Made by a program: the position numbers and the translations under genes. Shown piece after piece: positions 33,623 through 40,467 of a stretch of DNA of 64,000 nucleotides. Below the pieces are notes generated by a model, which was given only the letters and a program-made list of their open reading frames with translations, searched no databases and was not told where the DNA came from. Source of the stretch: Flavobacteriaceae bacterium (GTDB lineage Bacteria; Bacteroidota; Bacteroidia; Flavobacteriales; Flavobacteriaceae); assembly GCA_947451475.1 (NCBI GenBank), contig CANFZC010000004.1:1-64000 (forward strand), written 5' to 3'. Within the stretch, counting starts at the first letter, position 1. Every line of letters begins with the position of its first letter.

Positions 33623-34591
33623 ATGTCATTATTAATATATGCAGAATCTGTCGACGGAAAATTCAAAAAAGTAGCTTTTGAATTAGCCTCCTATGCAAAA
33701 AAAGTAGCCGAATCACTAGGAACAACTGTAACTGCTGTAACAGTAAATGCTACAAATGTTTCCGATTTATCAAAATATGGTGTAGATAAAATTTTAAAAG
33801 TTACTAACGACAAATTGGCTAACTTTAATGCTAAAGCTTATGCAGATGTTATCAAACAAGCCGCATTGAAAGAAAGTGCTAAAGTGATTTTATTATCTTC
33901 TACTACCGATAGTTTATACTTAGCCCCAAATGTTGCCGTTGGATTAGAAGCTGGATTTGCCTCTAATGTTGTGGGATTACCTACTAGCATTAACCCATTT
34001 CAAGTAAAAAGAAATGCTTTTTCTAATAAAGCATTTAACATTACAGAACTATCAACTGACATTAAAGTTTTAAGCTTAGCTAAAAACTCTTACGGAGTAT
34101 TTGAGAATACCTCAACTTCTATAGAAGAAGATTTTGCGCCTAGCTTAAACGATACTGATTTCGAAATGAAAGTAGTTGCAGTAGAAAAAACAACTGGTAA
34201 AGTAACAATTGCCGATGCAGATATTGTAGTTTCAGGAGGTCGTGGCTTAAAAGGGCCAGAAAACTGGGGGATGTTAGAAGAATTAGCTACTGTATTAGGA
34301 GCAGCAACAGCCTGCTCAAAACCAGTCTCCGATTTAGGCTGGAGACCTCATAGTGAGCACGTAGGACAAACTGGAAAGCCAGTTGCAACGAATCTCTACA
34401 TTGCCATTGGAATCTCAGGCGCTATACAACACATAGCCGGAATAAATTCTTCTAAGGTAAAGTTAGTAATCAATTCTGATCCTGAAGCGCCTTTCTTTAA
34501 AGTAGCCGATTACGGGGTAGTAGGTGATGCTTTTGATATTGTACCAAGATTAACTCAAAAACTTAAAGATTTCAAAGTACAAAACTCATAA
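33623..34591 (+). CDS. etfA: Electron transfer flavoprotein, alpha subunit
   Basis: 322 residues from ATG 33623 (MSLLIYAESVDGKFKK); a longer frame overlaps the end of etfB. The C-terminal FAD domain has VSGGRGLKGPENWGMLEELA, GQTGKPVATNLYIAIGISGA and IQHIAGINSSKVKLVINSD, the conserved FAD-binding core. It works with EtfB in electron transfer from fatty-acid and amino-acid oxidation. The unit etfB-etfA ends at an intrinsic terminator 20 bases downstream. Confidence 0.95.
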   Translation: MSLLIYAESVDGKFKKVAFELASYAKKVAESLGTTVTAVTVNATNVSDLSKYGVDKILKVTNDKLANFNAKAYADVIKQAALKESAKVILLSSTTDSLYLAPNVAVGLEAGFASNVVGLPTSINPFQVKRNAFSNKAFNITELSTDIKVLSLAKNSYGVFENTSTSIEEDFAPSLNDTDFEMKVVAVEKTTGKVTIADADIVVSGGRGLKGPENWGMLEELATVLGAATACSKPVSDLGWRPHSEHVGQTGKPVATNLYIAIGISGAIQHIAGINSSKVKLVINSDPEAPFFKVADYGVVGDAFDIVPRLTQKLKDFKVQNS

Positions 34592-34608
34592 ACCGAATTA
34601 TTAATTCA

Positions 34609-34654
34609 AAAAGGAGCTGTCAGAAATATATAATTTGTTGACAGCTCTTTTTTT
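34609..34654 (+). terminator. etfBA terminator
   Basis: GAGCTGTCA (34614-34622) pairs with TGACAGCTC (34639-34647), followed by eight T. It ends the etf operon and isolates the next transcription unit. Confidence 0.88.
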
Positions 34655-34666
34655 TAGTATTCATTT

Positions 34667-34694
34667 TTTGGAGCGAAAAGTTTTTGTTACTTTG
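34667..34694 (+). promoter_or_regulatory. Promoter of the bifunctional nuclease gene
   Basis: TTG (34667-34669), a 17-base spacer and TTACTTTG (34687-34694). Predicted transcription from near 34702 would produce a 5' untranslated leader of about 135 bases before ATG 34837. Confidence 0.5.
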
Positions 34695-34705
34695 CAGTCC
34701 ATATT

Positions 34706-34836
34706 CCTACCATAAACTGCGAGTCCCGTCAAAACGGAATCTTTATGAAGCTGTCAGGGCTCAGTCCTTTATTATTGGAAAAGTATATAGTGCAAGGCAA
34801 AAATTAAATTCTAATATCCACAATCTAACAGCTAAA
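34706..34836 (+). promoter_or_regulatory. Structured-looking 5' leader of the bifunctional nuclease gene
   Basis: The first 60 bases (34706-34767) are distinctly richer in G and C than the flanks. CCGT (34726-34729) can pair with ACGG (34734-34737), and GAG-T-CCC (34721-34727) can pair with GGGCTC (34757-34762), which compete. A 20-codon frame (34745-34807) starts MKLSGLSPLLLEKY. No known RNA family was recognised. Confidence 0.4.
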
Positions 34837-35463
34837 ATGAGTTTAGTAAAACTAACCATAAAAGGTATTTCCTATAGTCAAACACAAAATGGCGCCTATG
34901 CTTTAATTTTGAATGAAGTGGATGGAGAACGAAAATTACCCATCGTAATAGGCGCTTTTGAAGCACAATCCATTGCTATAGCCTTAGAGAAAGAAATCAA
35001 GCCCCCAAGACCTTTAACTCACGATTTATTTAAAAGTTTTGCTGATCGTTTTGATATCGTGGTAAAGCAAGTCATTATTCATAAATTAGTAGATGGCGTT
35101 TTCTACTCAAGTATCATTTGCGAAAGAGATAAAATAGAAGAAATAATAGACGCTAGGACCTCCGATGCAATTGCATTAGCATTGCGATTTAATGCCCCTA
35201 TTTTTACCTACAAAAATATTTTAGACAAAGCAGGAATTTATCTAAACACCAATCCAACAGAACATGAAAACGAGATCCCAGAGGATGACGGTGTTCTTTC
35301 AACACCTGAAACCTTTGGTCTAGATAACAATTCAAAAGTTGGTGATATTTATGCAAGCATGAGTTTGTCAGAATTGCACGATGTTTTAGAAAAAGCTGTG
35401 CAGGAGGAGGATTATGAAAAAGCAGCAAAAATAAGAGACGAGATTTCAAAAAGAGAAAGTTAA
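34837..35463 (+). CDS. Bifunctional nuclease family protein (DUF151) with UVR motif
   Basis: 208 residues from ATG 34837 (MSLVKLTIKGISYSQTQ); the upstream extension of the frame lies in the leader. Residues 1-135 form the BFN/DUF151 domain (LPIVIGAFEAQSIAIALE, RPLTHDLFKSF, DARTSDAIALALRFNAPI). The C-terminus holds a UvrB/C-type UVR motif (LEKAVQEEDYEKAAKIRDEI), normally a protein-protein contact. Nuclease activity has been reported for plant and thermotoga relatives; the bacterial role is unclear. It is followed by thyA after 53 bases, probably in one transcript. Confidence 0.85.
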   Translation: MSLVKLTIKGISYSQTQNGAYALILNEVDGERKLPIVIGAFEAQSIAIALEKEIKPPRPLTHDLFKSFADRFDIVVKQVIIHKLVDGVFYSSIICERDKIEEIIDARTSDAIALALRFNAPIFTYKNILDKAGIYLNTNPTEHENEIPEDDGVLSTPETFGLDNNSKVGDIYASMSLSELHDVLEKAVQEEDYEKAAKIRDEISKRES

Positions 35464-35516
35464 TTAGGTTTTATTTACTTACACTTCTTATAACCTAACA
35501 AACAAATCAACATACA

Positions 35517-36341
35517 ATGAAACAATATCATGACTTAGTACGACATGTTTTAGAAAACGGTTGTCAAAAAGGAGATAGAACGGGTACTGGAACAAAAAGC
35601 GTATTCGGTTATCAAATACGTTTTGACTTAAGTGAAGGTTTTCCAATGGTAACTACCAAAAAACTACATCTAAAATCAATTATTTACGAATTGCTTTGGT
35701 TCTTAAAAGGGGATACAAATATTGGTTATTTAAAAGAGAATGGTGTTAAAATATGGGATGAATGGGCCGATGGAAAAGGCGATTTAGGCCCCGTTTATGG
35801 ACATCAATGGCGCAATTGGAATAGCGAAGAAATAGATCAAATCACCGAACTGATTGATACTTTAAAAAGCAATCCAAATAGTCGACGCATGTTGGTTTCT
35901 GCATGGAATCCATCTGTATTACCAAACACTTCAAAATCATTTGAAGTAAACGTCGCAAACGGTAAAGCGGCCTTACCCCCTTGCCATGCATTTTTTCAGT
36001 TTTATGTAGCCGATGGTAAATTATCTTGTCAATTATATCAGCGCAGCGCTGATGTTTTTTTAGGAGTCCCATTTAATATTGCTTCCTATGCCTTATTTAC
36101 CATGATGGTCGCTCAGGTTTGTGATTTACAATTAGGTGAATTCATTCACACTTTTGGAGACGCCCATATTTACAACAATCATTTTGAACAACTAGAATTA
36201 CAACTCTCACGAGAACCAAAAGCATTACCAAAAATGATCTTGAACCCCGAAATTAAAAACATTTTTGATTTTACTTTTGAAGATTTTACTTTGATAGACT
36301 ATGATCCACATCCCCACATCAAAGGAATTGTCGCTATATAA
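35517..36341 (+). CDS. thyA: Thymidylate synthase ThyA
   Basis: 274 residues, close to the 264 of E. coli ThyA. It methylates dUMP to dTMP with methylene-THF, releasing DHF. Motifs: [12 protein letters not shown] (folate/phosphate), the catalytic Cys in [13 protein letters not shown] near residue 158, [21 protein letters not shown], and [12 protein letters not shown] is recycled by DHFR encoded by folA 0.9 kb downstream on the same strand, although a minus-strand gene lies between them. Terminator at 36422. Confidence 0.96.
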   Translation: MKQYHDLVRHVLENGCQKGDRTGTGTKSVFGYQIRFDLSEGFPMVTTKKLHLKSIIYELLWFLKGDTNIGYLKENGVKIWDEWADGKGDLGPVYGHQWRNWNSEEIDQITELIDTLKSNPNSRRMLVSAWNPSVLPNTSKSFEVNVANGKAALPPCHAFFQFYVADGKLSCQLYQRSADVFLGVPFNIASYALFTMMVAQVCDLQLGEFIHTFGDAHIYNNHFEQLELQLSREPKALPKMILNPEIKNIFDFTFEDFTLIDYDPHPHIKGIVAI

Positions 36342-36421
36342 ATTGCTGCTTAGATACGAAAGGCGGTAAAAATTATAACTAAGTAAGGCTCTAAAAAATC
36401 TTTGATGTACTTGGGAATTTT

Positions 36422-36459
36422 AAATAAGAAAAGCCGCTATAAAGCGGCTTTTCTTATTT
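36422..36459. terminator. Bidirectional terminator, thyA / CBM48 gene
   Basis: 17-bp perfect stem (36422-36438 with 36443-36459), core AAAAGCCGCT / AGCGGCTTTT, between convergent genes. Confidence 0.9.
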
Positions 36460-36472
36460 TACAATCATAAAA

Positions 36473-36769
36473 TTACAATGCTAATACACTATTTTCAGCA
36501 CCAGCAAAATCATTATAAGCGTAACTATCAGCCTCAGGATCATTAACATATGAACCATCTACTATATATTTAAATTCAAAAGAGTGATCTTTAGGCAAGT
36601 CAAAAACCGCTTTAAAAGTACCATTCTTTAATTTTGCTAATTCACCTTCCGCAGGATTCCAATTATTGAAATCACCCACTACAGCAGCTGCTGTCGCTTT
36701 TTTTGCTTCGATTGAAAAAGTAACTTTTACAACCGGTTTTGTTTTTATAAATTGTTTCTTAATAGCCAT
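36473..36769 (-). CDS. Small isoamylase-early-set (CBM48/AMPK glycogen-binding-like) protein
   Basis: 98 residues. After a basic N-terminus (MAIKKQFIKTKPVVKVTF) the whole protein is one early-set beta-sandwich: AAVVGDFNNWNPAEGEL, KAVFDLPKDHSFEFKYIVDG and YVNDPEADSYAYNDFAGAE. The NNW and FKY-V-DG pattern matches CBM48-type domains that bind glycogen or starch. It has no catalytic domain or signal peptide, so it is a cytoplasmic stand-alone binding module, common in Bacteroidota and of unknown role. A TTACTTTG -7 candidate lies at 36797-36804 on the minus strand. Confidence 0.82.
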   Translation of the reverse strand: MAIKKQFIKTKPVVKVTFSIEAKKATAAAVVGDFNNWNPAEGELAKLKNGTFKAVFDLPKDHSFEFKYIVDGSYVNDPEADSYAYNDFAGAENSVLAL

Positions 36770-37204
36770 AACTAATTCATTTATAGATTACTGAAACAAA
36801 GTAAAGCGATTTTTTCCTATGTTTAACATCTTTTTACATTTTTAGGAGATTACTAAAAAGAAAGCCAATTTTAAAGAAGATATACAATTAACACCCAATT
36901 AAAAAAAATTTCTTGAATTAAGAAAACGATTTCTTAATACATTATCTTAAAACAACCATTTACTATTTTAAAATATAAATCTTACCTTTCAACCTTAAAA
37001 TCGTCTTATTTTGCAAAAAAATTAGAACAAAACAATTTTAATAATTACAATGTAAATCAAAAAAAATTCGAACTCTCAATTCTTATTTTATTTCTATTAA
37101 TGGGATTGCAATAGTTTCTTCTCTAAAATTAAATTTATAAATCTCATTGACAAAATAATTTTCACCATTATAATTAACGTAATAATTTTATAAATTTCTA
37201 CAGT
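36770..37204. other. 435-base AT-rich divergent intergenic region
   Basis: Very AT-rich sequence between the divergent CBM48 gene and folA. It contains a minus-strand -7 candidate TTACTTTG (36797-36804) and a perfect 9-bp inverted repeat ATTAAGAAA / TTTCTTAAT (36917-36925 and 36930-36938). No convincing folA promoter and no coding frame were seen. Confidence 0.5.
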
Positions 37205-37687
37205 ATGATTACAATAATAGCTGCTGTGGCAGAAAACAATGCCTTAGGAAAAAACAATCAATTGCTATGGCACTTGCCTGATGATTTCAAAAGATTCAAA
37301 ACAATAACTTCAGATCATTATATCATAATGGGGCGAAAAACTTTCGAAAGCTTTCCAAAACCACTACCAAATAGAATACATATTATTATAACAAGAAAAA
37401 AAGACTATGCCCCAGAAGGATGCATTGTTGTAAATTCACTTGAAGAAGCTATTAAATCATGTCCTAAAGACAAAGAAAACTTTATTATTGGTGGTGGAGA
37501 AATCTATAATCAATCCATCCCATTAGCTGATAAAATTGACATCACTAAAGTACATCACAGTTTTGAAGCCGATACTTTTTTTCCAGAAATAGAATTGAAC
37601 CAGTGGAAATTAGAACATAATGAATTCCATTCAAAAGACGATAAACACGCTTTCGACTTTACTTTTTTAACCTACCTACGTAAATAA
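37205..37687 (+). CDS. folA: Dihydrofolate reductase
   Basis: 160 residues. It reduces DHF to THF with NADPH. Motifs: IAAVAENNALGKNNQLLWHLPDD (Met20-loop region with WHLP and the active-site Asp), IIMGRKTFESFPKPLPNR, and FIIGGGEIYNQSIP. The size matches E. coli FolA (159). It closes the cycle with ThyA encoded nearby. A weak terminator follows. Confidence 0.95.
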   Translation: MITIIAAVAENNALGKNNQLLWHLPDDFKRFKTITSDHYIIMGRKTFESFPKPLPNRIHIIITRKKDYAPEGCIVVNSLEEAIKSCPKDKENFIIGGGEIYNQSIPLADKIDITKVHHSFEADTFFPEIELNQWKLEHNEFHSKDDKHAFDFTFLTYLRK

Positions 37688-37690
37688 AAA

Positions 37691-37711
37691 AAACACCCCA
37701 AAGGGGTGTTT
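37691..37711. terminator. Terminator between folA and the small membrane protein gene
   Basis: AAACACCCC / GGGGTGTTT with loop AAA. The T-run is strong on the minus strand (A-run 37686-37693) and weak on the plus strand, so it fits the minus-strand gene best but may serve both. Confidence 0.78.
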
Positions 37712-37740
37712 AAAACCAAAATAAATAATAGCATTACCTT

Positions 37741-38082
37741 TTATGACTCCAATAATATCTGGCAGCTAAGCATGAAAATAATAACAACAAGCACTAAGCC
37801 TGAAGCTATCATTATAATATTGGAAACTCGATCTGAGTACATTTCATAAAATCCCTTAATACCAAATACCACAAAAGTACTAAAGGTGAAATATGTCAAA
37901 ATTTCCAAAAAATTATTTAACCCAATAAATAAGTGTAAATCAACCACATTGCCCCCAATTAAATTGATAGAATCCTTCAAAAGAAAAAGCAAAACGAATG
38001 TGATTAGTATGGAAATCAACACCCATTTTAATTCTGTAATAATGACCCTTACATTCATGCTGTCAAATATTTTGGTTTTCAT
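37741..38082 (-). CDS. Small membrane protein of unknown function
   Basis: 113 residues from ATG 38082 (MKTKIFDSMNVRVII); the frame could also start at TTG 38088. Three hydrophobic segments are visible: VLISILITFVLLFLL, ILTYFTFSTFVVFGI and IIMIASGLVLVVIIFML. No motif or family is recognised. It is divergent from ubiE; a terminator-like hairpin lies just upstream at 38111-38136, which is unusual for a gene's 5' side. Confidence 0.6.
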   Translation of the reverse strand: MKTKIFDSMNVRVIITELKWVLISILITFVLLFLLKDSINLIGGNVVDLHLFIGLNNFLEILTYFTFSTFVVFGIKGFYEMYSDRVSNIIMIASGLVLVVIIFMLSCQILLES

Positions 38083-38110
38083 GTACAAAGTTTCAAATTA
38101 ATTACGAGAA

Positions 38111-38136
38111 AAAAATCCCCAACAATGGGGATTTTT
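38111..38136. terminator. Terminator-like hairpin in a divergent intergenic region
   Basis: 11-bp perfect stem AAAAATCCCCA / TGGGGATTTTT with loop ACAA and seven T on the minus strand. No gene end is nearby: it lies upstream of both divergent genes, so it is either an attenuator of the minus-strand gene or marks an unseen small transcript. Confidence 0.6.
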
Positions 38137-38206
38137 CATTTATTAAATACATCTTTTTACTACAATTTAACATCTTAGAGCTGAAACTCGAACTAAGCAC
38201 TAAGTA

Positions 38207-38234
38207 TTGTAATCAAAATAATGGTTTATATTTG
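38207..38234 (+). promoter_or_regulatory. ubiE promoter
   Basis: TTG (38207-38209), a 17-base spacer and a perfect -7 TATATTTG (38227-38234). The start of transcription near 38241 is only a few bases before ATG 38249, giving a nearly leaderless message. Confidence 0.7.
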
Positions 38235-38248
38235 CCTAAAAATTGCAA

Positions 38249-38980
38249 ATGTCTAAAAGTATATTGCCCTATAAAGATTCATCTCTTGGCAAAAAAGAGC
38301 AAGTCACTAAAATGTTCGATACAATATCAGGAAATTATGATGGATTAAACAGAGTTATTTCTCTAGGCATAGATGTGAAATGGCGAAAAAAAGTAGTGTC
38401 ATTAGTAGCTGCGAACAATCCAAATACCATCTTAGACATTGCAACAGGCACAGGCGATTTAGCTATTTTGATGTCTAGTACTTCTGCCCAAAAAATAGTA
38501 GGTTTGGATCTTTCTGTCGGCATGTTAAATGTAGGTAGAAATAAAATTTTAGATAAAAAACTTAACCATAAAATTGAAATGGTAGTCGGGGATAGCGAAA
38601 ACATACCCTATGAAGACAATTCTTTCGATGCTATAACTGTTTCCTTTGGCATTAGAAACTTTGAAACTTTGGAGAAAGGACTAGGTGAAATTTATCGCGT
38701 TTTAAAACCTAACGGGCACCTTGTCATCTTAGAAACATCCATTCCCACGAAATTTCCATACAAACAAGGGTATTTCATATATTCTAAATACATACTGCCT
38801 TTATTAGGAAAGCTTTTTTCAAAAGACAATAATGCATACGGTTACTTATCAGAATCTGCAGCCAATTTCCCTTTTGGAGAAGCATTAAACAATATTTTGG
38901 AAAAAGTTTCGTTTATAGAGTGTAAAGCGCTGCCTCAAACTTTTGGAGTAGCAACAATATATACCGCAACTAAAAAATAA
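38249..38980 (+). CDS. ubiE: Demethylmenaquinone methyltransferase
   Basis: 243 residues from ATG 38249 (MSKSILPYKDSS). It transfers methyl from SAM to demethylmenaquinone, the last step of menaquinone synthesis, which is the respiratory quinone of this phylum (menG is an alternative name). The UbiE signatures are present: KMFDTISGNYDGLNRVISLG, ILDIATGTGDLAILM (SAM motif I), ITVSFGIRNFETLEKGL and RVLKPNGHLVILE. porT follows after 23 bases. Confidence 0.93.
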   Translation: MSKSILPYKDSSLGKKEQVTKMFDTISGNYDGLNRVISLGIDVKWRKKVVSLVAANNPNTILDIATGTGDLAILMSSTSAQKIVGLDLSVGMLNVGRNKILDKKLNHKIEMVVGDSENIPYEDNSFDAITVSFGIRNFETLEKGLGEIYRVLKPNGHLVILETSIPTKFPYKQGYFIYSKYILPLLGKLFSKDNNAYGYLSESAANFPFGEALNNILEKVSFIECKALPQTFGVATIYTATKK

Positions 38981-39003
38981 AAAATGCCTTTTTCTGCGAA
39001 GCC

Positions 39004-39705
39004 ATGAAAAAATTACTAATTCTCTTAATCTTATTCTCGATTAATACGCAAGCCCAACTTGGCAGAAGCTTATTTACCAAAGACCCTATTATTAATTTAG
39101 AAAACTTTGATAAACAAAGAATTTATTGGGGATATTTTTTAGGATTTAGCACCTTTGATTATAAAACGGATTATAAAATTCCAGGATATGATATAGATGT
39201 ACAAGGTCATACTGGATTCAACGTAGGTTTAGTAGGAAGCTTAAGACTCCAAGAATATTTAGAATTACGTTTTGAGCCAGGCTTATATTATGCTAGCAGA
39301 ACTTTAACGTACTCCGGATTTAGTAATAATCGTGATGCGATAAGAGAGGTGAAAGCCACTTATATAGATTTCCCAATATTGCTAAAATTTTGCTCTTTAC
39401 GAACCGGAAATGTTAGGCCTTTTCTCGTAGGGGGTGTTTCTTCCACTTTAAATCTCTCCAGCAATTCCAAATCAAAAGACGATAATTTAGAACAAAAATT
39501 CCGAGTAAAACCTTGGACACAAAATTACCAAATCGGTTTTGGTGTCGATCTATACTTCGAATATTTCAAGTTTTCTCCCTCAATTAGAGGCGTATTTGGT
39601 TTAAATGACGAATTAATTAGAGACATAGACCCAAACAGTCCATGGACAAGCAACATTCAATCTTTACGAACAAGAGCTGTTTTAATAAATTTTACTTTCC
39701 ACTAG
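39004..39705 (+). CDS. porT: Type IX secretion outer-membrane protein PorT
   Basis: 233 residues with a signal peptide (MKKLLILLILFSINTQAQ). It is an eight-strand-like barrel protein with IYWGYFLGFSTFDYK near residue 40, FNVGLVGSLRLQEYLELRFE, and a C-terminal strand ending AVLINFTFH. It resembles PorT, required for type IX secretion and, in Flavobacteria, gliding-related secretion. The ubiE-porT order is familiar from this family. It overlaps the convergent RNA methyltransferase gene by four bases at the 3' end. The call rests on similarity of overall pattern and on synteny. Confidence 0.8.
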   Translation: MKKLLILLILFSINTQAQLGRSLFTKDPIINLENFDKQRIYWGYFLGFSTFDYKTDYKIPGYDIDVQGHTGFNVGLVGSLRLQEYLELRFEPGLYYASRTLTYSGFSNNRDAIREVKATYIDFPILLKFCSLRTGNVRPFLVGGVSSTLNLSSNSKSKDDNLEQKFRVKPWTQNYQIGFGVDLYFEYFKFSPSIRGVFGLNDELIRDIDPNSPWTSNIQSLRTRAVLINFTFH

Positions 39706-40430
39706 AAACCTCTTCTAAATTCGCTTAAAAAAATCGCAGTTGCTGTAGCGACATTTAAACTTTCTGTCTTTTGAATAGACCCAAATCTAGGGATAGCAAT
39801 CCTATTGATTATTGCTTTTTCTAGTGAAGTAGAAATTCCATTTGCTTCATTGCCTAAAACCAAAATCCCTTCATTAGGCAGTGCTTTTTGGTAAAGATTT
39901 TCTCCGTCCATAAAAGTTCCAAATACCGGTAGTGATGTATTAGCTATAAAATCTTTCAAATCTAAATAACTCACATTTACTCTAGAAATAGAACCCATTG
40001 TGGCTTGTACTACTTTAGGATTAAAAACATCGACAGTTTCGCCTGAACAGAGTAGTTGGGTAACTCCAAACCAATCGCAAAGACGAATAATAGTACCCAA
40101 ATTACCAGGGTCTCTAATGTCATCTAACGCTACCATCAACCCCTTTTCTACTACCGGTAGCGGCAACGGTATTTTAAAAATTGCTAAACAAGAGCTTGGG
40201 GTATTTAGAGCAGAAATACGCTTCATTTCTAGCTCCTTAATCAATGTTTTATTAGCTGTAGAAACTTTATTAAATACAGCTTCTGTCTCAAATAAATGTT
40301 CTAGCACAAAATTTGATTCTAACAATTCCTGTATTACTTTTACACCTTCCGCAAGAAATAATTGATGTTCCTGACGGTATTTTTTATGCTGAAGACTAGT
40401 TATTAATTTTATTTGGTTTTTACTAACCAT
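39702..40430 (-). CDS. SpoU/TrmH-family RNA 2'-O-methyltransferase
   Basis: 242 residues from ATG 40430 (MVSKNQIKLITSLQHKKYR); a longer frame would cover the promoter and start of the divergent barrel gene. An N-terminal substrate-binding domain (LFLAEGVKVIQELLESN) is followed by the SPOUT knot with motif 1 DDIRDPGNLGTIIRLCDWFG, motif 2 LVLGNEANGIS and motif 3 IPRFGSIQKTESLNVATATA. It methylates a ribose in rRNA or tRNA; the target site cannot be assigned. Divergent from the TamA-like gene. Confidence 0.88.
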   Translation of the reverse strand: MVSKNQIKLITSLQHKKYRQEHQLFLAEGVKVIQELLESNFVLEHLFETEAVFNKVSTANKTLIKELEMKRISALNTPSSCLAIFKIPLPLPVVEKGLMVALDDIRDPGNLGTIIRLCDWFGVTQLLCSGETVDVFNPKVVQATMGSISRVNVSYLDLKDFIANTSLPVFGTFMDGENLYQKALPNEGILVLGNEANGISTSLEKAIINRIAIPRFGSIQKTESLNVATATAIFLSEFRRGF

Positions 40431-40447
40431 AAAATACTGTACTTTTG
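40412..40447 (+). promoter_or_regulatory. Promoter of the TamA-like gene
   Basis: TTTG (40412-40415), a 24-base spacer and a perfect -7 TACTTTTG (40440-40447). Transcription near 40454 leaves only the TTG at 40468 as an in-frame start for the full signal peptide. Confidence 0.6.
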
Positions 40448-40467
40448 AATTAAATATTTCGCAACAC

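Noticed and set aside
36917-36938. Inverted repeat as a terminator
   Set aside because: AT-only arms and no T-tract; lies upstream of both divergent genes. Kept only as a possible operator.
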